A DNA stretch of 64,000 bases from Lachnospiraceae bacterium (GTDB lineage Bacteria > Bacillota > Clostridia > Lachnospirales > Lachnospiraceae). The stretch spans positions 1 to 64,000 of the forward strand of contig JALCRM010000005.1 of NCBI GenBank assembly GCA_022652545.1, given 5' to 3'. The translations under genes were made by a program, and so were the position numbers. This document shows positions 18,271 to 25,256 of the stretch, piece after piece (position 1 is the first letter of the stretch; the number at the start of each line of letters is the position of its first letter). The notes under the pieces were generated by a model that did not search any database, was not told the DNA's origin, and worked only from the letters and a program-made list of their open reading frames with translations.

Positions 18271-18306
18271 TGATCTTTACACGCACATTTACATGTACAT
18301 TTACAC
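18271..18306 (-). repeat. Three tandem imperfect 12-mers in the carboxypeptidase leader
   Basis: On the minus strand, GTGTAAATGTAC, ATGTAAATGTGC and GTGTAAAGATCA follow each other without gaps, between the -10 element and the start codon. They could be regulator-binding repeats or a simple-sequence expansion. Confidence 0.5.
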
Positions 18307-18318
18307 ACATATTTTCAC

Positions 18319-18347
18319 ATTATAATCCGAATTCCGGCGTTCCGAAA
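18319..18347 (-). promoter_or_regulatory. Candidate promoter of the carboxypeptidase operon
   Basis: A perfect -10 TATAAT (18319-18324) sits 17 nt from a poor -35 (TTTCGG, 18342-18347). The weak -35 suggests an activator or an alternative arrangement. A 9-bp inverted repeat (GCATACTGC/GCAGTATGC, 18369-18403) lies upstream. Confidence 0.45.
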
Positions 18348-18456
18348 CCCATTATTTGTGAACATTTCGCATACTGCTTTTTACCCGTCGCACTGCAGTA
18401 TGCACCATCCTCCGCTGCTGCATGGAAAGAATCAGGGCTCTGTACAGCATCCTGGT

Positions 18457-21285
18457 CTACTTTTTCGCCGTCGTGCAGACAGCTTTGTACAGGGTCTTAT
18501 AGAGCAGATCCGGGTCTATCGGTTTTGAAATATGCGCATTCATACCCGCATCGAAAAATCTCTTTGTGTCCTCTGAAAATGCATCGGCTGTCATTGCGAT
18601 AATGGGTACCTTCTGTGCATCGGGCCGTCCGAGTGAACGGATCGCCTTCGTCGCTTCGCAGCCGTCCATCACCGGCATACGGATGTCCATCAGCACAGCG
18701 TCGTAATAATATATCGCGGAACGCCTAAAGTGCCCGACGCCGGTCTCTCCGTTCTCGGCAATATCGACGAGCATTCCCTTTTCCTCGAGAAGCGTCCTGG
18801 CGATCTCCTGATTCAGGGGATGGTCTTCACAAAGCAGAATGTGTTTTCCCTGCAGCATCTGCAGAGCGTCTCCGGGATCTTCAGCCGGCAACTTACGTCC
18901 GGCATTTTCCGCTTCGATGTACCCGCATTCAACTATAAAAACAAACTCTGTGCCTTCTCCGAGCCTGCTCTTGACGGATATGGTTCCTCCCATCGCATCA
19001 ATGATCTTTTTCACGATTGCCAGGCCCAGACCCGTGCCGTGCATTTCGGTGCTTCCGCTGCGATGTTCCTGTGAAAACGGATCAAACACAACCTTCTGAA
19101 ACTCTTCACTCATACCGATTCCGTTGTCGCGGATCGAGCCCGTGATGCGCATCTTATCCCCCGGTATCAGGCATTCACAGACACTGACCCTGATCTCACC
19201 GCCCTCCGGTGTGAACTTTACCGCATTGGAAAGCAGATTGAAGTAAATCTGGTTGGTGCGCAGAATATCCAACTTCGGAACCACATTGCCGAGGGGCTGG
19301 GCCTCCAAAACAAGCTTCTGATTTTTGCCGTCGCACAGCGGTCTGATCACGGCGTCGATGTAGCTTCTGAAATCATCCACATAATAGGGTTCCGGATGAA
19401 GTTCCATCTTTCCGCTCTCGGCCTTCGCCATATCCAGGATCTCATTGACAAGACCGAGAAGAAATTTGGAAGAGGTATCTATTTTGTCCAGGCAGTCTGT
19501 CGTTGCCGGCGGATTCTCCTGCCTGCGTGCGATATATGTCATTCCGATGATGCCGTTCAGCGGCGTGCGGATATCGTGGCTCATGCGGGACAGAAAATCC
19601 GTCTTGGCCTGGTTTGCAGCCTCGGCTTCCGCCTTGGCTTCTGCCAGCACCAGATTTCTGCGCTTACGGACCCCGGCTGAAAACATAAATACAGCCATGA
19701 GACACAGCAGAATGCTGAAGGTACAGACTGCGGCCGTTGTCTGCAGCGGGTACCGGCGCATCAGGACGGCCGGGGAAAGCGCCTCCTGCTGCACGGAGTT
19801 CTGGCTCAGGATACTCTGCACTTCTCCCGAGGAAAGCTTCTCCAGGGATTTGGACAGGATCCCCAGAAGATTCGGATCAGACTCTCTGGTAACTCCCAGC
19901 GCTATGCTCTGTGTGATTGCTTCGACCGGCTGATAGCTGAAATTTCCGAAAGCACTCATGGTGCGGTAGTAATTGGCCTGATAGTAATTCAGAAAAGTAC
20001 AGTCCGCGGCGCCGCGGCTGACCGCATCCATACATTCTTCAAAAGTAAGGCATTCGACCGGCGTCAGTTTCGGATATTTTTTTCTGATCTCGTTTTCCAG
20101 ATACCCGCCCGCGGCCACTGCAACCGTTCGGGGCATCACATCCGGACTCTTCGTGACCCTCATGACGGAGCCGTTCACATATGGCTGCGTCACAAGCAGG
20201 TCGTGGCTGTTTGCCCAAAGGTAATCGTAGCTCACAGCCATTACGGTATCCGTGGATCCTTCGCTCATCTCATCGTAGATCGCCTTTGTTGATGTGGACA
20301 AAACAAAGCGGAAGGTGATCCCGGTATCCCTCCCGATGGCACGCAGAATGTCCGGCGTGATGCCGGCGGCCACTCCGTCCTGATCCATTTCAAAGGGCGC
20401 CCAGTTCTCCTCATACGGTACGACCACGACCGGTTTCGTCTGCAGAAAAGCGAGTTCCTGCTGCGTAAAGCTTTCGCTCTGGGCGGTACTGCCCTCGAAG
20501 GATTTGCGGTAAAGATCCGTATTGAAGCTGGGATTGTAACTGAAAAGACGCGACATAGCGCTGTCAAGTTCCGTTTTGAGATCCGGATTTTTTTTGCTTG
20601 TAACGATATAGACCGGCGAAGGATCACATTTTGCAAGCACCACATGTCCGGAAGGAATGTCGATATAATTTGTCTGGATCAGTGCGTCGATTTGGCCGGC
20701 GTCCAGAGCGGTATACAGTTTCGAAGTGCTCTCATATGCTTCCGCCTGGAAAGAAAAGCCCATTGCCTTTGCATAATCGCGCAGGGAATCTACGATCGTA
20801 CTGCCGTCTTCATAACCGACCGTCATGCCATCGAAGGCAGCATAGTCGTCATAGCTCAGATCCGTGTCGCTGTTTGCCACAAGGCAGCACATCTCCGTGC
20901 CCATGGATTCATTGGAATAATCAAAATACTGCAGGCGATCCTCCGTCCTGCTGACATCAAGCAGGACATCGATCTCTCCGGATTTTGCCATGCGCAGACA
21001 GTCAGACCAGGACGCTTCCACATACTCATAATCCCAGTTTGCATATTCCGCGACAGCCTGCAGATATTCCTTCTGGAAAGTAACGGTCGCATCCCCGCCG
21101 TCGGATAAGGCTGCCATATCGGTATCCGGCAGGCCGACACGGACTGCCCTGCGCGCGGCAGCTTTCCCGGCGGCTTCTGCCGGCAGCGCTGTAAGCGTGA
21201 AAAGGCAGACTGCGGCAATAAGTCCTGCCGTCAGTCCGCAAAGTGCCTTTCGGTACATAACGGATATTCCGCCGTTCCTTTTCAT
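18457..21285 (-). CDS. Hybrid sensor histidine kinase with tandem SBP_bac_3 sensor domains
   Basis: This 942-residue protein resembles BvgS/EvgS-type kinases. A signal peptide ends near residue 39 (LPAEAAG). Two amino-acid-binding-protein (SBP_bac_3) domains span about 46-265 and 284-495, so ligand is sensed outside. A membrane segment lies at about 515-535. The HisKA dimerisation domain has H570 in SRMSHDIRTPLNG. The HATPase has NAVKFTPEGGE, RDNGIGMSEEF and GTGLGLAIVKK. A receiver domain (815-935) has the likely phosphoacceptor D867 in DAVLMDIRMP. There is no C-terminal HPt or DNA-binding domain, so phosphate must pass to another protein. It begins 27 bp after the broken CheB/CheR hybrid kinase gene, in the same operon. 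Confidence 0.9.
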   Translation of the reverse strand: MKRNGGISVMYRKALCGLTAGLIAAVCLFTLTALPAEAAGKAAARRAVRVGLPDTDMAALSDGGDATVTFQKEYLQAVAEYANWDYEYVEASWSDCLRMAKSGEIDVLLDVSRTEDRLQYFDYSNESMGTEMCCLVANSDTDLSYDDYAAFDGMTVGYEDGSTIVDSLRDYAKAMGFSFQAEAYESTSKLYTALDAGQIDALIQTNYIDIPSGHVVLAKCDPSPVYIVTSKKNPDLKTELDSAMSRLFSYNPSFNTDLYRKSFEGSTAQSESFTQQELAFLQTKPVVVVPYEENWAPFEMDQDGVAAGITPDILRAIGRDTGITFRFVLSTSTKAIYDEMSEGSTDTVMAVSYDYLWANSHDLLVTQPYVNGSVMRVTKSPDVMPRTVAVAAGGYLENEIRKKYPKLTPVECLTFEECMDAVSRGAADCTFLNYYQANYYRTMSAFGNFSYQPVEAITQSIALGVTRESDPNLLGILSKSLEKLSSGEVQSILSQNSVQQEALSPAVLMRRYPLQTTAAVCTFSILLCLMAVFMFSAGVRKRRNLVLAEAKAEAEAANQAKTDFLSRMSHDIRTPLNGIIGMTYIARRQENPPATTDCLDKIDTSSKFLLGLVNEILDMAKAESGKMELHPEPYYVDDFRSYIDAVIRPLCDGKNQKLVLEAQPLGNVVPKLDILRTNQIYFNLLSNAVKFTPEGGEIRVSVCECLIPGDKMRITGSIRDNGIGMSEEFQKVVFDPFSQEHRSGSTEMHGTGLGLAIVKKIIDAMGGTISVKSRLGEGTEFVFIVECGYIEAENAGRKLPAEDPGDALQMLQGKHILLCEDHPLNQEIARTLLEEKGMLVDIAENGETGVGHFRRSAIYYYDAVLMDIRMPVMDGCEATKAIRSLGRPDAQKVPIIAMTADAFSEDTKRFFDAGMNAHISKPIDPDLLYKTLYKAVCTTAKK

Positions 21286-21312
21286 GGCGATCGTTTCCTC
21301 TCGTCTGCAGCG

Positions 21313-21966
21313 TTACTGTCCCGCTTTCGGTTCCTCTTTCAGATATTTTGAAAGAACGTCCCTCAGGAGGATCATGTCCACGGGTTTATACACAAAGTCG
21401 GTAGCTCCTGCCTGGAGCAGATCCGTGCGGTCTTCCGCGAAAACATCGGCCGTCATGATAATGATCGGGATCGTCTGTGCATCAGGCCGCTTTTGTGCGC
21501 GTATTGAAAGTGTGGCCTCCCGCCCGTCCACTACCGGCATGCGGAGATCCATCAGGACAGCACTGTAATATCCCTGCTTTGAATTTCTGAACTTTTCGAT
21601 CCCTTCCCGTCCGTTTGCACAGATCTCTCCCTGCATTCCGAAATGTTCCAGCATGCTTTCGGCAATTTCCGCATTGATCGCCTGGTCTTCACAGATCAGT
21701 ACGCGTTTGCCGGTCAGGATCTTCAAGGCTGTCTTTTCAGATTCATTTTCAGTCGGTATTTCTCCCGTACATACATCATAATCCAGCGATACGGTAAACG
21801 TTGTTCCCTGTCCTTTTGTGCTGGCGCAGCTGATCCTGCCGTCCATTGCGTCAACAAGATACTTGACGATATACAGACCAAGGCCCTGCCCGAGTGAACG
21901 GCTGCGGCTGAATTCCGATTCCTGTTCAAAAGGAGCAAACATCTTCTTCTGGAATTCCTCGCTCAT
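21313..21966 (-). CDS. Detached C-terminal part of the CheB/CheR hybrid kinase: ATPase end plus receiver
   Basis: This 217-residue open frame starts at MSEEFQKKMFAPF, a phrase that in intact kinases lies in the middle of the HATPase domain just after the D-N-G-I-G-M box. It carries GQGLGLYIVKYLVDAMDG (G2 box) and then a full receiver domain with phosphoacceptor in SAVLMDLRMPVVDG. It lacks the kinase N-box and half of the ATP pocket, so it cannot be a kinase by itself, though the receiver could fold if the frame were translated. The apparent ATG is the internal Met of the ancestral gene, and no Shine-Dalgarno is evident. It is best read as the 3' half of the frameshifted gene at 21313-25012. 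Confidence 0.7.
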   Translation of the reverse strand: MSEEFQKKMFAPFEQESEFSRSRSLGQGLGLYIVKYLVDAMDGRISCASTKGQGTTFTVSLDYDVCTGEIPTENESEKTALKILTGKRVLICEDQAINAEIAESMLEHFGMQGEICANGREGIEKFRNSKQGYYSAVLMDLRMPVVDGREATLSIRAQKRPDAQTIPIIIMTADVFAEDRTDLLQAGATDFVYKPVDMILLRDVLSKYLKEEPKAGQ

Positions 21967-21994
21967 GCCGATCCCGTTGTCCGCTATGGTGTAT

Positions 21995-24900
21995 TCATGC
22001 CTTACTTTTCCGTTCTTCAGCTTTCTGCACGAAACGATAAAGTCGACTTTCCCCCCCCTCAGGCGTATATTTGATCGAATTTCCTATAAGGTTCACAAGA
22101 ATGCGGGATACATGGTCTGCATCCATCATCAGGGAGCGTTTCGGAAGCTTGGGGATCGACGTGGTCAGTGTGATCGCCCGCTGCTCCGCATCTGCAAGGA
22201 CAAGCGGTACAATGCCTTCCAGAAAGCTCTCTTCGTTTGTAGGAATTGCGCGTATTGCCATGTGCCCTGCGCTGATCCGGCTGGTCTCAAGGATATCGTT
22301 GAAAATTCCCAGCAGATAATTCACGTTGGTCTTGATCGTGCTGATCTGCTCATGGAAATTCTCGGACTCCTCCGAAGTTTCCATCAGCTGGGCTGTCCCG
22401 AGGATCGCATTGAGCGGTGTCCGCACGTCATGGCTGATCCGGGAAAGGAAACTGTCTTTTTCATGGTTTTCCCTCTGCTGCTGTTCAAGCTCCGCGCGTA
22501 TGTGATCGGTCGACTTGTCATTCTTTATCTGCTCACTCATATCCACGAAGGTAAGGACCAGCCCCACGATCTTTTTTTCATTTGTCCGGTAGGGGGCGAC
22601 ACGCATAAAATATCGTTTGCCGCCGACTGAAATAACCTCGTTCTCTTCGGGAAGAAGCTGCGCGGCTACACGTCTGCAGACTTCCACAAGCTCGATATTG
22701 ACAAAATTATAGGCAATGAAACGGATGGGACGGCCGATATCCTGTTCCTGTACGGAAAACTCCTTGGATACATATTCCGTATAGCGCCGGATCTGGAGCT
22801 TGTCATCCAGGAAAATGATGCCGACCATCGTGGAGGCAAGGAAATTGGAAATATCGTTGTTCAGGGAAGTCACTTCTCCGAGCTTCTCCTGATATTCCGC
22901 ATTTACGGTGTAGAGTTCCTCGTTCACCGACTGCAGTTCCTCGTTGGAACTTTGCAGCTCTTCGTTGGCCGTCAGCAGTTCTTCATTGGTCGCCTGCAGT
23001 TCCTCGTTGACGGTCTCCAGTTCGCTGACTGTCTTTTTAAGATTTACCTGGGACTGCGCCAGATCGTTTTCCAGATCGCTGATGCGCCTTGAAGCGGCTT
23101 CGTTGACTTCATAGACTTCGCCGCCTTCCGGTTCCGCCTGCCTGCCATTTTCGAGAAACAGGACTGCAAAATAGGACGTGTTGCCGTAGTCGTGCCCGCT
23201 GACCGGGGACACGACGATGGAGATGCTGGTGCGGTCCACCATGCCGCGGACCGGGACATCCTTGTAGGTGACGCGGCGGTTCTCATCGCGCGCCGTTTTC
23301 AGGGCAGTGGAAACCGCAATACGCAGATCATCCGCCAGCATCAGGAAAATATTGAGTTCGCCCTTGCCGGCCGGCACATGAAGATAGTTGTTGCAGTCGC
23401 CGAAAACATGCCGGATCAGATTCTGTTCATCGATCAGCAGACACGGCGGCATGAATTTTTCCAGGACCTCCAGGCGAAGCACTTCTGCGCTGTCTTCTTC
23501 CTGGGCGGACGACTCGGCATGAGGCTGCGGAGCAACAAAGTCGCCGTCGATCGGCGGCACATGGTACCGGATGTTCATATCCTTGGGCGCATGCCCGGAA
23601 GCATTGTGGATAAAGATCTTCTCGTTCTGACAAAGCGGCGTGTAAATGTCTCCGCAGCCGCTGATGGCTTCGCTCCGTCCGAGGAACAGATAACCTCCGT
23701 CGTTCAGCGCAAGATGGAAAATTGCGAACAGATCCTTCTGGAGATTGTTCTGGAAATAGATCATCATATTGCGGCAGGAAATGAGGTCCAGTTTTCCGAA
23801 AGGCGGATCCTGAAAAACATTCTGCGGCGCAAACACGACCATTCTGCGCAGATCTCTCGATACGATATAACTGTTGTTCTTCTTGGTAAAGAAACGTGCC
23901 AGCCTCTGCGCGCTGACATCCTCAATGATATTCTCCCCATATTGCCCCTTGCCGGCGGCAATAACAGCTTCCTTGTCGAGATCCGTGGCAAAGATCTTGA
24001 CGGGCGGATGCATGTCCAGTTCCTCTTCCGCTTCCGAAAACAGCATGGCAATGGAGTAGGCTTCCTCTCCCGTGGAACAGCCGGCGACCCAGACGCGGAT
24101 CGCGGGCCCGCTTTCATTCTTCTGGATCAGGGCTTTGACGACGCGTTCCTTGAGCGCTTCAAAGCATTCCGCGTCACGGAAAAAGTTTGTGACGCCGATC
24201 AGGACATCCTTGGCCAGAATGGCCGCTTCATCGTTGTTTGACAGCAGGAAATTTACGTAGTCGTAGAGATTTTCAATGTGATTGACGACCATGCGGCGTT
24301 CGATCCGGCGCGTCACCGTGGTCTGTTTATAGTATGTATAGTTGACGTTGGATACCCGTTTGAGGATAGAGTAAATTTTATTGAGCAGTTCTTCATTCGT
24401 CATGCCGGACGGTTCCGAAGACATGCTTTCCGCAATGTGCGTCAGTTCTTTTGCGATATCGGCGGGTGAAAGGACCATGTCCGCAAAGCCTGTCTGCAGT
24501 GCAGAACGGGGCATGCCGTCGAATTTGGCCGTTTCCGGGCGCTGTACCAGGATCACGCCGCCCTGCTCTTTGACCGCGCGGATACCGTTTGATCCGTCTG
24601 AGCCGGTCCCGGAAAGGACGACCGCCACAGCGTGCGATTCATATTCCTTGGCAAGCGACCGGAAAAAGATATCGATCGGATGATTGATCACGCGGGTGTG
24701 CACATAGGCATGCAGAATCAGTTTCCCCTTTTTCACTTCCATGTTGAATTTAGGAGGGATCAGGTAAACCGTATTGCGTTCAAGCGTCTGCCCGTTTTCC
24801 GCCTGCATGACCGGCATCATGGTGTACTCGCAGAGGATCTCCGAAAGCATGCTTTTGTAGTCAGGGGAAAGATGCTGGATAATGACGAAAGCCATTCCGG

Positions 24901-25012
24901 TATTGTCCGGCAGTTTACCCAGCAATTCCTGGATCGCTTCCAGGCCACCTGCGGAGGCACCGATCCCGACTACACAAAAAGGAGATTCTCCTTTTGACAT
25001 GCGCTCTTCCAT
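21995..25012 (-). CDS. CheB methylesterase-CheR methyltransferase-PAS-histidine kinase, truncated
   Basis: This 1,005-residue open frame contains several complete domains. A CheB-type methylesterase (about 11-195) has the triad S20 (GIGASAGG), H47 (IIQHLSP) and D139 (GTGSDG). A CheR methyltransferase (about 205-470) has SAM motif VWVAGCSTGEEAYSI. A long coiled coil repeats N-E-E-L units (645-715), followed by a PAS domain (720-830) and HisKA with H861 (SRISHDVRTPLN). The HATPase starts with NLIGNSIKYTPEGG but shifts frame after residue 987 and ends 18 residues later. I chose the ATG at 25012, preceded by AGGGGG. Similar CheBR hybrids regulate non-chemotaxis pathways; the targets here are unknown. 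Confidence 0.88.
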   Translation of the reverse strand: MEERMSKGESPFCVVGIGASAGGLEAIQELLGKLPDNTGMAFVIIQHLSPDYKSMLSEILCEYTMMPVMQAENGQTLERNTVYLIPPKFNMEVKKGKLILHAYVHTRVINHPIDIFFRSLAKEYESHAVAVVLSGTGSDGSNGIRAVKEQGGVILVQRPETAKFDGMPRSALQTGFADMVLSPADIAKELTHIAESMSSEPSGMTNEELLNKIYSILKRVSNVNYTYYKQTTVTRRIERRMVVNHIENLYDYVNFLLSNNDEAAILAKDVLIGVTNFFRDAECFEALKERVVKALIQKNESGPAIRVWVAGCSTGEEAYSIAMLFSEAEEELDMHPPVKIFATDLDKEAVIAAGKGQYGENIIEDVSAQRLARFFTKKNNSYIVSRDLRRMVVFAPQNVFQDPPFGKLDLISCRNMMIYFQNNLQKDLFAIFHLALNDGGYLFLGRSEAISGCGDIYTPLCQNEKIFIHNASGHAPKDMNIRYHVPPIDGDFVAPQPHAESSAQEEDSAEVLRLEVLEKFMPPCLLIDEQNLIRHVFGDCNNYLHVPAGKGELNIFLMLADDLRIAVSTALKTARDENRRVTYKDVPVRGMVDRTSISIVVSPVSGHDYGNTSYFAVLFLENGRQAEPEGGEVYEVNEAASRRISDLENDLAQSQVNLKKTVSELETVNEELQATNEELLTANEELQSSNEELQSVNEELYTVNAEYQEKLGEVTSLNNDISNFLASTMVGIIFLDDKLQIRRYTEYVSKEFSVQEQDIGRPIRFIAYNFVNIELVEVCRRVAAQLLPEENEVISVGGKRYFMRVAPYRTNEKKIVGLVLTFVDMSEQIKNDKSTDHIRAELEQQQRENHEKDSFLSRISHDVRTPLNAILGTAQLMETSEESENFHEQISTIKTNVNYLLGIFNDILETSRISAGHMAIRAIPTNEESFLEGIVPLVLADAEQRAITLTTSIPKLPKRSLMMDADHVSRILVNLIGNSIKYTPEGGESRLYRFVQKAEERKSKA

Positions 25013-25151
25013 TGTATTACCCCCTGATGCCATAAACCATTTTATTTATATTTATTTTTAGACGGGTGCGGATATGAATTTATAATTCGGCATTGTACAG
25101 AAAATGCGATCATTGCACCGGATCCTTTTAAGACAGCGATATTATAATTTC

Positions 25152-25180
25152 AGTATATCCTGCAGTCGGTTTTCGTTCAA
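25152..25180 (-). promoter_or_regulatory. Promoter of the two-gene sensory operon
   Basis: On the minus strand, TTGAAC (25175-25180) and TATACT (25152-25157) are 17 nt apart. The leader to the ATG at 25012 is about 130 nt and AT-rich; no clear structure was seen in it. Confidence 0.65.
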
Positions 25181-25195
25181 GAAATTGTTTCCGTC

Positions 25196-25224
25196 AAAAA
25201 GAGCACTGCCCGAAGGCGGTGCTC
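25196..25224 (-). terminator. Rho-independent terminator of ppdK
   Basis: GAGCACCGCC pairs with GGCAGTGCTC (one mismatch) around a TTCG tetraloop (25201-25224). The minus-strand transcript then reads TTTTTGAC. It lies 32 bp past the ppdK stop. Confidence 0.9.
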
Positions 25225-25256
25225 TCTCCGATCACTGACAGAAAATTTTAAAAAGA

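Larger units (their letters stand above)
21313..25012 (-). pseudogene. CheB-CheR-PAS-histidine kinase-receiver hybrid, split by a frameshift
   Basis: The two halves rejoin if one G is dropped from the run of eight G at 22051-22058 (minus strand). The last codons of the upstream frame (YTPEGG) then continue as KVDFIVSCRKLKNG and reach IADNGIG and MSEEFQKK without a stop. This restores a complete HATPase domain and a 1,232-residue protein. Both halves look under normal coding constraint and I see no other lesion. Possible causes are a phase-variable tract, a recent inactivating mutation, or a base-calling error in a homopolymer. Programmed slippage would need a +1 shift and has no recognisable signal here. 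It is marked pseudogene only to record the break; status is undecided. Confidence 0.75.

Noticed and set aside
22045-22060. Programmed ribosomal frameshift at the G8 run
   Set aside because: Restoring the frame needs a +1 shift, and I see neither a recognised slippery pattern for that nor a clear stimulatory structure; slippage of DNA or a read error is simpler.
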